Assembly: GCA_001953215.1 (NCBI GenBank)
Contig: CP019169.1
Coordinates: forward strand, 3,224,001-3,288,000
Source of the DNA: Betaproteobacteria bacterium GR16-43
Lineage (GTDB): Bacteria; Pseudomonadota; Gammaproteobacteria; Burkholderiales; Usitatibacteraceae
Reading direction: 5' to 3'
Length of the DNA: 64,000 bases
The translations under genes were made by a program, and so were the position numbers. The notes beneath the pieces are model-generated. The model had not been told where the DNA came from. It searched no databases and worked only from the letters and a program-made list of their open reading frames with translations. Positions 8,685 through 16,638 of this stretch are shown here, one piece after another (position 1 is the first letter of the stretch; each line of letters opens with the position of its first letter).

Positions 8685-8784
8685 ACCGCAGAGGACGCAG
8701 AGAGCGCAGAGGAAAGAAAAAAACGATCAGCAGTTAGATTTACCTCTGCGTCCTCCGCGTCCTCTGCGGTTCAATCGCTTTTGA
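8671..8784. repeat. intergenic hairpin element with 9-bp tandem units
   Basis: Arms of about 42 nt (8671-8712 and 8743-8784) are reverse complements with about four mismatches around a 30-nt A-rich loop. Each arm holds tandem GCAGAGGAC-like 9-mers (two and a half units) plus a GCGATTGAACC outer part. The left arm overlaps the end of the methyltransferase gene and supplies its stop codon; the right arm ends 10 bp before the stop of the convergent permease gene. A bidirectional terminator role is plausible. Confidence 0.85.
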
Positions 8785-8793
8785 CTTTGTTTT

Positions 8794-9555
8794 TCATTTG
8801 AAAGCGCCTTGCTCGATGAGCAGGGAGGCTCCGCTCCCGAGGTAGACCACCCCGACCACCATTACCGTCCACCGGGTCCACTGGCGGAAGGACTTGTCGT
8901 TCATCTTCTCCAGCACGCTGCGCGACAGCGACGTCCCGATGACGGCGAGCGCGATCATCATGCCCGCGACGGCCCAATGCACGTGGGTGCCGTCGCCAAC
9001 CGTGATGGCGCCGAAGTAGCCGATCTTCATGAAGTGGCTGAAGCTCTGCGTCATGGCCTTCGTCGCGACGACGCGGTGGCGGCTCATCTTCGAGCGCACG
9101 AAGAAGACGTCGAGGATCGGTCCGGACACGCCCGCGGTGAGCGAAAGCACGGTGCAGATGATCCCGCACGCGGCGGAGTGGAAGCGCCGCTCCACGTTGA
9201 GGTGCAGCTTTTCCGGCAGGGCCAGCGCGATGAACGGCGTGAGGCCGAGCAGGATGAACGCCATCGGCTTGCCCACGACGATGCGCACGACGATGAAGAC
9301 CGCGAGCGAAAGCAGCGACCCGTAGACGTAGCCGCGGAATACGCGCCAGTCGACTTCCGCGCGCCAGAGCCAGGCGCGCCAGCCGTTGGCAGAGAGCTGC
9401 GTGATCCCGTGCAGCATCATCGCGGCGGGCAGCGGCAGCATCGCCAGCAGGATGCCCATCAGGATCATCCCGCCCGCCATCCCGAGAATGCCCGAGATGA
9501 AGGACGTTACGATTGCCGAAATCGCGAGGATCGAAAGGATGGCGAGCGAGGGCAT
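8794..9555 (-). CDS. TauE/SafE family sulfite exporter-like permease
   Basis: 253 residues, almost wholly hydrophobic, with seven or eight predicted membrane segments. The N-terminal G-I-L-G-M-A-G-G-M motif and the internal repeat near T-A-G-V-S-G-P are typical of the TauE/SafE (DUF81) family, which moves organosulfur or organic anions across the inner membrane. It stands alone, convergent with the methyltransferase gene and separated from it by the 8671-8784 repeat. The substrate cannot be inferred from context. Confidence 0.9.
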   Translation of the reverse strand: MPSLAILSILAISAIVTSFISGILGMAGGMILMGILLAMLPLPAAMMLHGITQLSANGWRAWLWRAEVDWRVFRGYVYGSLLSLAVFIVVRIVVGKPMAFILLGLTPFIALALPEKLHLNVERRFHSAACGIICTVLSLTAGVSGPILDVFFVRSKMSRHRVVATKAMTQSFSHFMKIGYFGAITVGDGTHVHWAVAGMMIALAVIGTSLSRSVLEKMNDKSFRQWTRWTVMVVGVVYLGSGASLLIEQGAFK

Positions 9556-9606
9556 GGGCGTGAAATTATCACGCGCCGCCTCACGCCATCGGACAAGGAA
9601 CCCCCA

Positions 9607-10128
9607 TCAACCGGCCAACGAACCCTCGAGCGGCTCCTCGCGCAGGGCCCAGTAGCACGCGCCCAGCAGTCCACCGAAGACGGCATGCGAGAAGAGCGTC
9701 ACCGGTTCTCGCATCTCGGCCATCCAGGGGAAGAGCTCGGTGAACCCGTGGAAATTCACCGAGTAGAGGATGACGCCGCCGATGGCGCCGATCCACGGCG
9801 CGGTCTCGGGGGAGAGCGCCCGGGCGATCGGCGAGAACGCGAGCCCGTAGAGCGCGGACAGGCCGATCGTCACGGCGAGGCCCGCGAACACGATGCGTCC
9901 CTGGAGGGCGTCGAGGTCCTCGAGCGCGACCGGTCCCATCACCATGGCGGCGATGCGGTGGAACGGAACCCACACGCTGTCGCCGTAGGCGATCGAGCTC
10001 ATCACGGAGAGGATGGCGAGGAACCCGATGCCCGACACCACTCCCGCCGCGAGAGCCACAACCGTGTGCGCGCGGTGGCGGACCCTGCGCGGCGGGTCGT
10101 TCCGGTGGTGAAGGGTGAGCTCGCTCAT
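9607..10128 (-). CDS. small integral membrane protein, function unknown
   Basis: 173 residues with four likely membrane segments after a basic N-terminus (H-H-R-N-D-P-P-R-R-V-R-H-R). I see no recognised family motif. Paired residues H-G-F and F-S-H-A-V-F-G lie near the third and fourth segments. The ATG at 10128 was chosen by composition; an in-frame ATG at 10164 would add 12 residues. The upstream gap (10129-10208) holds a 12-bp palindrome GGCGGTACCGCC at 10196-10207, just after the stop of the CoA-transferase. Confidence 0.65.
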   Translation of the reverse strand: MSELTLHHRNDPPRRVRHRAHTVVALAAGVVSGIGFLAILSVMSSIAYGDSVWVPFHRIAAMVMGPVALEDLDALQGRIVFAGLAVTIGLSALYGLAFSPIARALSPETAPWIGAIGGVILYSVNFHGFTELFPWMAEMREPVTLFSHAVFGGLLGACYWALREEPLEGSLAG

Positions 10129-10208
10129 GCAGCCATTGAACCGCGGCGTGCCTGCGCGGGCCATCGCCGCTGTCTGAACTCGGTGTAGGAGGGAAGGCGG
10201 TACCGCCG

Positions 10209-11402
10209 TCAGGCGGCGACGGCCCCTTCGGCGATGAGCCGGGCCACGTCCGCGTCCGAATAGCCGAGGCCGGCCAGCACCTCGCGCGTGTGCTGCCCGA
10301 AGGTGGGTGCGCCGCGCGTGACCGCGCCCGGCGTCTCGGAAAACTTGATGGGCAGGCCCAGCGCCTTCATGCGTCCCGCCTTCGCGTGCTCGACCTCGAC
10401 CACCATCTCGCGCGCCGCGACCTGTGGATCGGCGAGCATCTGGCCGATCGTGTTCACGGGGCCGACGGGCACGCCGGCCGCCTCGAACTCGCGCACCCAG
10501 TCGGCGCTGGGGCGAGCACGCAGCCGCTCCGCGATGAGCGGCGTCAACGCGGCGAGGTTTCGCATGCGGTCGCCGTTGGTGAGGAAACGCGGATCGGCCG
10601 CGAGTTCGGGGCGCCCGATCACTTTCACGATGCGCTCCCAGTTGGACTGGTTGGCGCCGCCGATGTTGATCCAGCCGTCGGAGGTCGGGAACGCCTGGTA
10701 CGGCGCGGTGAGGATGTGCGCGGAACCCGACGGGCCGGGGCTCACGCCGGTGGCGAAGTAGATCGCCGATTGCCAGTAGGTCTGCTGGATCGCCGCTTCC
10801 ATGAGCGAGGTCTCCACCATCTGCCCGCGTCCGGTCACGCCGCGCGCCACGAGCGCGGAGACGATGCCCAGCGCTGCGAAGATGCCCGCGTTGATGTCCG
10901 CGATCGACGTGCCCGATTTCACCGGCGGCCCGCCGGGCTCCCCGGTGATGCTCATCAGGCCCGCGAAGCCTTGCGCGATGAGGTCGAAGCCTCCCTTGTC
11001 CGCGTACGGCCCGGTGCGCCCATAGCCCGAGACCGCGCAGTAGACGAGGCGCGGGTACAGCGCCGACAGCGTCTCGTAGCCGAGGCCGAGTTTCTCCAGC
11101 GTGCCCTTGCGGTAGTTCTCGGTCACCACGTCCGCATCGGCGAGGAGCTTCTTCACGATCTCGAGGCCGCCGGGGGTCTTCAGGTTCACCGCGATGCCGC
11201 GCTTGTTGCGGTTCAGCATCATGAACGCCGCGGATTCGCCGGCGATCGACGGCTCGCTGTAGCTGCGCGTGTCGTCGCCGCCGGGGATCTTCTCCACCTT
11301 GATGACATCGGCGCCCATGTCGGCCAGCAGCATGCCGCAGGTGGGGCCGGCCATGATCTGCGCCAGTTCGACGACCTTGATGCCGGAGAGCGGTCCGCTC
11401 AT
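10209..11402 (-). CDS. CaiB/BaiF family III CoA-transferase
   Basis: 397 residues with the family III signature: L-S-G-I-K-V-V-E-L near the N-terminus, D-M-G-A-D-V-I-K-V-E, N-R-N-K-R-G, and the G-G-F-D-L-I-A-Q-G segment whose Asp is the covalent carboxylate in characterised members such as formyl-CoA transferase. It transfers CoA between carboxylic acids as an interlocked dimer in the cytoplasm. A hairpin element lies between it and an enoyl-CoA hydratase gene on the same strand, so the pair may form one acyl-CoA catabolic unit. The acid substrate is unknown. Confidence 0.93.
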   Translation of the reverse strand: MSGPLSGIKVVELAQIMAGPTCGMLLADMGADVIKVEKIPGGDDTRSYSEPSIAGESAAFMMLNRNKRGIAVNLKTPGGLEIVKKLLADADVVTENYRKGTLEKLGLGYETLSALYPRLVYCAVSGYGRTGPYADKGGFDLIAQGFAGLMSITGEPGGPPVKSGTSIADINAGIFAALGIVSALVARGVTGRGQMVETSLMEAAIQQTYWQSAIYFATGVSPGPSGSAHILTAPYQAFPTSDGWINIGGANQSNWERIVKVIGRPELAADPRFLTNGDRMRNLAALTPLIAERLRARPSADWVREFEAAGVPVGPVNTIGQMLADPQVAAREMVVEVEHAKAGRMKALGLPIKFSETPGAVTRGAPTFGQHTREVLAGLGYSDADVARLIAEGAVAA

Positions 11403-11410
11403 TTTCGAAA

Positions 11411-11586
11411 CCCAAAGTCAAAGGCGAAAGGCGTCCTCCGCAGATAAACGCGGATAAACGCCGATGCCCCCCTCAAGAAAACAGAAAGGACATTTGGTTT
11501 AACCCAGTTCTTCTTGTTGTTGCTGGAGGCGTTCATCGGCGTTTATCTGCGTTTATCGGCGGAGGGAGCCTTTCGCCTTTGGCCTT
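11411..11586. repeat. intergenic hairpin element, GCAGATAAAC family, copy 1
   Basis: Left arm 11418-11466 and right arm 11534-11584 are imperfect reverse complements around a 67-nt spacer. Each arm has an outer AAAGGCGAAAGGC block, a CTCCGC block, and two to three units of a 10-mer close to GCAGATAAAC. It lies 9 bp upstream of the CoA-transferase start and 8 bp after the enoyl-CoA hydratase stop, between two minus-strand genes. The spacer starts with a CCTCAAG motif shared with other copies. Confidence 0.9.
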
Positions 11587-11594
11587 AGCAGTAG

Positions 11595-12374
11595 TCATTT
11601 GCCCTCGAAAGAGGGCTTCCGCTTTTCAAGGAACGCGCGATAGCCTTCCCGGAAATCCGCGGTACCGAAGCACTCGAACCCCTCGAGATACTCCGCCTCG
11701 CTCAACGGCCTCGCATCGCGCAAGCGGCGCGCGAACTTCTTGTGCCACCGCGCCACCAGAGGTGCACCGTCGGCGATGCGCTGCGCGGTGGCGAGCGCTT
11801 CTGCCTCCACCTGGTCGTCGGGTACGACGCGCGTGACGAGGCCCTTGTCCTTCGCTTCCTGCGCGTCGAACACGCGGCCTTCGAGGAGGATCTCGAGCGC
11901 GGCGGCCTCGCCCGCGAGCGAGATGAGCGAGCCGATCTCGGCGTAGGCCATCACCAGGCCCAGCTTGTTGATCGGCGCGCCGAAGCGGCTCGACTCGCCG
12001 CAGATGCGGATGTCGGCCAGGCCCGCGATCTCCAGCCCGCCGCCGACGCAGATGCCGTGGATCTGCGCCACCACCGGATGGCGGCACGCGCCGATCGCCT
12101 CGATCGTGCGGCGCATGTCCTCGCCGTAGCCGCGCGCCTGCTCGACGTTCGAGCGCTCCGTGGTGAATTCCGAGATGTCGTTGCCCGGCGCGAAGGCCTT
12201 CGTGCCCGCGCCGCGGATCACGATGCAGCGCAGCGTGTCGTCCGCGGAGAGCTCCGTGAACACGGCACCGAGCCGTTTCCACATCGGCCGCGTGAGGGCG
12301 TTGAGTTTTTCGGGGCGGTTGAGGACGACGGTCGCGATCGCGCCGTCGCGTTGCACGAGGATGAGGTCAGCCAT
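11595..12374 (-). CDS. enoyl-CoA hydratase/isomerase family protein
   Basis: 259 residues of the crotonase superfamily. The oxyanion-hole loops are visible: A-P-G-N-D-I-S-E-F near residue 62 and H-G-I-C-V-G-G-G-L-E near residue 105. Glu in the second loop is conserved, but the usual second catalytic Glu of hydratases is not obvious in the K-L-G-L-V-M-A-Y-A-E region, so another crotonase reaction is possible. It probably works with the CoA-transferase 0.2 kb downstream. Its ATG lies 12 bp after the stop of the DUF1631 gene on the same strand. Confidence 0.9.
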   Translation of the reverse strand: MADLILVQRDGAIATVVLNRPEKLNALTRPMWKRLGAVFTELSADDTLRCIVIRGAGTKAFAPGNDISEFTTERSNVEQARGYGEDMRRTIEAIGACRHPVVAQIHGICVGGGLEIAGLADIRICGESSRFGAPINKLGLVMAYAEIGSLISLAGEAAALEILLEGRVFDAQEAKDKGLVTRVVPDDQVEAEALATAQRIADGAPLVARWHKKFARRLRDARPLSEAEYLEGFECFGTADFREGYRAFLEKRKPSFEGK

Positions 12375-12386
12375 GGGAATCTTGCT

Positions 12387-14636
12387 TCAGGGGACGAGGG
12401 ATTTCGCGACGTCCTCGATGGCGCCCTCGATCGAGGCCTGCGCGACACCGGGCCCGTCGACCGGCATCGCGGTTCCCGCGCGGCGGCGATCGCGGACCTC
12501 GGCGAGCGAAATGGCGAAGGAGCGATTGTGCTCGAGGTCCTTGAAGAGGCAGGTGCCTTGCACCGGGCTCATCCAGGTGAGCCGGCAACGGCGGCGCGTG
12601 CCGTCGGGCTCGACGAATTCGAACCACGCGCCGCGCGACAGGCCTTCCTCGGCGAGGGACGCACTGGAGACGTGCAGCGTCGCGGTGTAGTCGTCCAGCG
12701 ACGCGGGGACTGTGGCCTCCATGCGGGCCTTGCGCATCGCATGGCCGTGCGCGGCCGCCGCGGGCGAACGCGCGAGGCTGGCGTGCATCTCCTTCATCTC
12801 CTCGATGAGGGCCGCGGACCGGTCGCCGTCCATGCCCGCGCGCACGTGGCCCAGGCGCACGCGAAACGCGAGCGAGGGGAGGAGCGAGACGATGCGCTCG
12901 CGCTCCGGCAGCGAGGAGCGCGGCGTCATGATCCACAGGATGTCGTCCAGCGTCTCGAGGTCGGCTTTCCAGTCGGCGCTGTCGTCGCCTTCGGCGAGGT
13001 AGTCGCACATCATCACGTCGCGCCAGGCGCGATAGAGGAATTCCGAGACCTCGCGCGTGTAGTTGCCCGCGGAGAGGCGATGCGCGATGGCGAGCGACGC
13101 CTCGCGCACCGCGGCGAAACGCACCTCCTGCCGCCGCAGCTCGACCACGGCCTTGTCCACTTCGAGCGCGGCCTCGCGATGGCGCTCGAGGATCTCGGCC
13201 AGGTGGCGCGCGGTGCGCTCGAACGCCGAGGTGTCGTCGGCGTGCTCCACGACCAGGCGCTCGACGCTGGCGGCGACCCATTGCTCCGGCGTGCGGCCGT
13301 CGACCTTCACTTCGTCCTCGGCCACGCCGAGCTGGGCCATCACGTCGATCAGCATGCGGATCGGATGCGCCTTGTCGGTGAAGAAGTGGCGGTCCTGCAT
13401 CACGGCCTTGAAGACCGGCAACTGCAGGCGGCCCACTTGCGCCTTGAAGGCGTCGGCGAGGCGGCCATCGGCGAAGAGGCGTTCGAAGAGCGCGGCCACG
13501 ATGTCCGCGACGACCGCGTCGGCGGGCGTGAGGGCCGAGCCCATCTCGCGCTTGATGCGCGGGATGACGACCGGGTAGAGCGGCTCCGCGGCGATGAAGG
13601 AATCGCCCCCGGCTTCCGGGGACACCGCTTCGTGGCGAATGACGCGTCCCGCGCCCGCGGTGGTGCCCGCGCCCATCCCGCCGGCGGCACCCGCCCCCAT
13701 TCCGGCGGGGGCCGGGGGCGCATCCGCCGAGCCGGCGCCGCCTTCCGGCATGCGGGACTCGAGCGCGCGCAGGGCGGCCACCAGCTCGGGGCGCACCTGG
13801 ATCGTGACCATGCCCGGCGTGGCGGCCACCGGGGCCGGGGTGCTCGCTCGTGTTGCCGCCCCGGAGATGAGTTGTTCGAAGCGGGAGGCCGGCGAGTCGG
13901 ACCCGGCATCGGATCCGCTCGATCCACCCGAAGTCGAGGACCCACCGGTGCCCGCGGAGGCGGCGCCGGCGGGGCGCGCGCGCAACTCCGGGTTCACCGG
14001 GGCCCCGAACGCGCGGCGGAAATCGGGCATCACGCCGCGCTCGCGCAGCATCTTGTTCACGGTGGCGTAGGCCTGCGGCACGACTTCCAGCATCACCGGC
14101 CCGAACGCGGAGAACGCGGCGATGCGGCTCGCGGGCTCGACTCCCGGTTGCGACAGCGCATCGAACAGCCCGCGCGCGAAGATGCGCGGGAAGGCGGGAT
14201 TGTTCTCGTCGGGGAGGTTGTCGCGGCCCATCAGCGAAGCCAGGCGCTGCGTGAGCGCGAAGAGCTCTTCGTCGGACTGCTCCTTCAGGCGCCGCGTCGC
14301 GTTGCCCAGCACGATCTCTTCCTGCATCTCGGAGTCGGCCACCAGCGAGAGCGAGTCGAGCGAGAAGCGAGCCGTCTGTCCGAACGTGTCGGCACCGGGC
14401 GTGCGCTTGTTGTCGAAGCGCTTCTTGACCGCGTCCATCGCGCGGCCGCCGAGCGTGGCCTCCTGGTCCTTCAACGCCGTGATGGCCGCCTTGAGCGGCT
14501 TCCAGAGGTCCCGGTTCTCCTCTTGCATGAGCTGTTGCTCGAGCACCTCGACGACCGCAGGAATCCTCAGGGCGATCGCCTCCGCGAACGGTGCGGCCAA
14601 CCCGTCCCGTACGGCGTCGATGAGGGGATCGTTCAT
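12387..14636 (-). CDS. DUF1631 family protein
   Basis: 749 residues, long and helix-rich, matching the DUF1631 family found in beta- and gammaproteobacteria (sometimes mis-annotated as thymidine phosphorylase). There is a low-complexity Ala/Gly/Ser/Pro linker around residues 225-350. The C-terminal 100 residues include a segment like a small beta-barrel (G-A-W-F-E-F, then R-R-R-C-R-L-T-W-M-S), which recalls PilZ-type folds; that part is inference. No signal peptide is present. It is divergent from the MFS gene across a 72-bp gap. Confidence 0.85.
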   Translation of the reverse strand: MNDPLIDAVRDGLAAPFAEAIALRIPAVVEVLEQQLMQEENRDLWKPLKAAITALKDQEATLGGRAMDAVKKRFDNKRTPGADTFGQTARFSLDSLSLVADSEMQEEIVLGNATRRLKEQSDEELFALTQRLASLMGRDNLPDENNPAFPRIFARGLFDALSQPGVEPASRIAAFSAFGPVMLEVVPQAYATVNKMLRERGVMPDFRRAFGAPVNPELRARPAGAASAGTGGSSTSGGSSGSDAGSDSPASRFEQLISGAATRASTPAPVAATPGMVTIQVRPELVAALRALESRMPEGGAGSADAPPAPAGMGAGAAGGMGAGTTAGAGRVIRHEAVSPEAGGDSFIAAEPLYPVVIPRIKREMGSALTPADAVVADIVAALFERLFADGRLADAFKAQVGRLQLPVFKAVMQDRHFFTDKAHPIRMLIDVMAQLGVAEDEVKVDGRTPEQWVAASVERLVVEHADDTSAFERTARHLAEILERHREAALEVDKAVVELRRQEVRFAAVREASLAIAHRLSAGNYTREVSEFLYRAWRDVMMCDYLAEGDDSADWKADLETLDDILWIMTPRSSLPERERIVSLLPSLAFRVRLGHVRAGMDGDRSAALIEEMKEMHASLARSPAAAAHGHAMRKARMEATVPASLDDYTATLHVSSASLAEEGLSRGAWFEFVEPDGTRRRCRLTWMSPVQGTCLFKDLEHNRSFAISLAEVRDRRRAGTAMPVDGPGVAQASIEGAIEDVAKSLVP

Positions 14637-14708
14637 GGAAGCCTAGTTTAGGGCATATATAATCCTGGGGTCCCCCGGAAAAAACTGCAGGTCTCCCCGG
14701 AATAAACC
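14637..14708. promoter_or_regulatory. divergent promoter gap with TATAAT box and 21-bp tandem
   Basis: The 72-bp gap between the divergent DUF1631 and MFS genes holds GCATATATAAT, readable as a -10 box on either strand (plus-strand TATAAT at 14658-14663); no good -35 is evident. Two 21-bp tandem units (14669-14689 and 14690-14710), each reading GGTC followed by a C-run and CCGGAA, match at most positions. They lie just before the GTG start and could be a regulator site. Confidence 0.35.
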
Positions 14709-15938
14709 GTGTCCGCCGCTTCTCCCGTCGCCAGCCTTCGCCAGGACGCCACCGTGATTTCCCTCGTGGGCTACGTCCACGGGACCTCGCACTTCTTCCA
14801 TTTCATGTTCCCGGCGCTGTTCCCGTGGTTGATGGCCGATTTCGGCCTCAACTTCACGCAGGTCGGGCTCACGATGACGGTGTTCTTCGTGGTCTCGGGC
14901 ATCGGCCAGGCGCTCTCGGGGTTCGTGGTCGATCGCATCGGGGCGCTGCGCGTGCTCTACGGGGGCACCGGCCTCCTCGCGTTGTCGGGCCTGGCACTCG
15001 CCGCCGCGCAGAACTTCCCCATGCTGCTCTTCGCGGCATTCCTGGCCGGGCTCGGCAATTGCGTCTTCCATCCGGTCGACTTCACGCTGCTCAATCGCCG
15101 CGTCTCGCACCCGCGCCTGGGCCATGCCTTCTCCGTGCACGGATTGACGGGCAACCTCGGGTGGGCCGTGGCGCCGGTGATGCTCACCACCATCGCGACC
15201 GCGTGGCATTGGCGCGTCGCCGGCGTGGCCGCCGCGATCGTCGGGCTGGTCGCGTTGCTGGTCGCGTTCGCGAATCGCGAAACCCTGGGCGACGCGCATG
15301 CGCCCACGGAAGCGGACGGCAAGCCGAAGGGCGGCACGTTCGACTTCCTGCGCACGCCCACGGTGTGGCTCTGCTTCACGTTCTTCCTGATCGTGACGCT
15401 CGCCTTCGGCGCGCTCCAGAATTACTCGACGCCGATTTTCCGGGAGGTCTACGGGGTGTCGATCCCGCTGGCGGCCTCCGCGCTCACCGCCTACCTGCTC
15501 GCCAGCGCCGCGGGCACCGCCACCGGCGGCTTCTTCGCCGCGCAAGGCGAGGGACAGGATCGCCGCGTGGCCATCGCGCTCGCGATCGCGGCCGTGGCCG
15601 CGGCCGTGCTCGCCTCCGCGGTGCTCTCGGCGTTCTTCCTGCCGGTGCTGATGGCGATCATGGGCTTCTGCGTCGGCTTCTCCGGGCCTTCGCGCGACAT
15701 CCTCGTGCGTCGCGCGGCCACCAGCACGTTCGGCCAGCGCGCCTTCGGTCGCGTCTACGGGTTCACGTACTCGGGGCTCGACGTGGGTTTCGCCATCGCG
15801 CCGCTCGTCTTCGGGCCGATGATGGACGGCGGGCAGTACACGCATGTGCTCTGGGGTGCCGCTGCGCTGCAACTCCTAGCCATCACCACTGCGCTGACGG
15901 TGGGCTCGCGCGCTCGCGTGAAGGCTGCGCCGAACTGA
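14709..15938 (+). CDS. MFS transporter (fosmidomycin-resistance-like)
   Basis: 409 residues with about twelve membrane segments and the MFS motif A-like D-R-I-G-A-L-R loop after TM2. The N-terminal G-Y-V-H-G-T-S-H-F-F-H stretch recalls Fsr-type carriers, which export small drugs or phosphonates, but the substrate is uncertain. It has a GTG start. The stop is followed after 2 bp by a hairpin element, and tag converges from the other side. Confidence 0.88.
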   Translation: MSAASPVASLRQDATVISLVGYVHGTSHFFHFMFPALFPWLMADFGLNFTQVGLTMTVFFVVSGIGQALSGFVVDRIGALRVLYGGTGLLALSGLALAAAQNFPMLLFAAFLAGLGNCVFHPVDFTLLNRRVSHPRLGHAFSVHGLTGNLGWAVAPVMLTTIATAWHWRVAGVAAAIVGLVALLVAFANRETLGDAHAPTEADGKPKGGTFDFLRTPTVWLCFTFFLIVTLAFGALQNYSTPIFREVYGVSIPLAASALTAYLLASAAGTATGGFFAAQGEGQDRRVAIALAIAAVAAAVLASAVLSAFFLPVLMAIMGFCVGFSGPSRDILVRRAATSTFGQRAFGRVYGFTYSGLDVGFAIAPLVFGPMMDGGQYTHVLWGAAALQLLAITTALTVGSRARVKAAPN

Positions 15939-15940
15939 CT

Positions 15941-16080
15941 CAGGCGAAAGGCGCTCTCCGCAGATAAACGCAGATAAACGCAGATGATCTCCTCAAGCAA
16001 AGAGAGATTTTCATAAGGGTCTTTTTGGGGTTATCGGCGTTTATCTGTGTTTATCTGCGGAGGACGCCTTTGGCCTTTCT
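15941..16080. repeat. intergenic hairpin element, GCAGATAAAC family, copy 2
   Basis: Left arm 15941-15987 and right arm 16031-16079 surround a 43-nt spacer. The left arm holds an exact tandem GCAGATAAAC twice plus a half unit, a period close to one DNA turn. The element fills the whole gap between convergent MFS and tag genes, starting 2 bp after one stop and ending immediately before the other. The spacer starts with the CCTCAAG motif. Confidence 0.9.
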
Positions 16081-16638
16081 TTAGTCCTTCGCGGGGCAAC
16101 CCGCGATGTGGTCATCCACGAGACCGGTCGCCTGCATGAAGGCATACATGATCGTGGATCCCACGAACGTGAATCCGCGTTTCTTCAGGTCCTTCGAGAG
16201 CGCATCGGATTCGGCGGTCGTGGCGGGCACCGACCTCGTCGATTTCGGCCGGTTGCGGATGGGCTTGCCCCCGACGAATCGCCACACGTAGGCGTCGAAG
16301 CTCCCGAACTCCTTCTGCACCGCGAGGAACGCCTTGGCATTCTTGACCGCGCCCGCGATCTTGAGCCGGTTGCGAACGATGCCCGCATCGCCCATCAGCT
16401 TCTCGATGCGAGCCGGCGTGAAGCGTGCGACTTTTGCCGGATCGAACTCCGCGAACGCCTTGCGGTAGTTTTCGCGCTTCGCGAGGATCGTGGACCAGGA
16501 GAGCCCGGCCTGCGCGCCCTCGAGGATCAGGAATTCGAAGAAGACACCGTCGTCGTGGACGGGCTTGCCCCACTCGCGGTCGTGATAGGCGATGTACTCG
16601 GGGCTTCCGAGGCACCACGGGCAGCGTTTTTCGGCCAT
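16081..16638 (-). CDS. tag: DNA-3-methyladenine glycosylase I
   Basis: 185 residues, full length for the Tag family. It begins with K-R-C-P-W-C and has the H-D-x-E-W-G motif. The C-terminal H-I-A-G-C provides the His and Cys that, with an N-terminal Cys and His, bind zinc in the E. coli enzyme. It excises 3-methyladenine from alkylated DNA. The start at 16638 lies inside the reading frame of the upstream acyltransferase, whose stop is at 16527: a 112-bp same-strand overlap in a different frame. Confidence 0.95.
   Translation of the reverse strand: MAEKRCPWCLGSPEYIAYHDREWGKPVHDDGVFFEFLILEGAQAGLSWSTILAKRENYRKAFAEFDPAKVARFTPARIEKLMGDAGIVRNRLKIAGAVKNAKAFLAVQKEFGSFDAYVWRFVGGKPIRNRPKSTRSVPATTAESDALSKDLKKRGFTFVGSTIMYAFMQATGLVDDHIAGCPAKD

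Noticed and set aside
11742-14651. 969-codon plus-strand frame across the enoyl-CoA hydratase and DUF1631 genes
   Set aside because: It is composed of charged low-complexity residues, is antisense to two recognisable proteins and has no motif.
15941-15987. CRISPR array
   Set aside because: The repeated 10-mers are tandem without spacers and are part of an inverted-repeat element; no cas genes are near.
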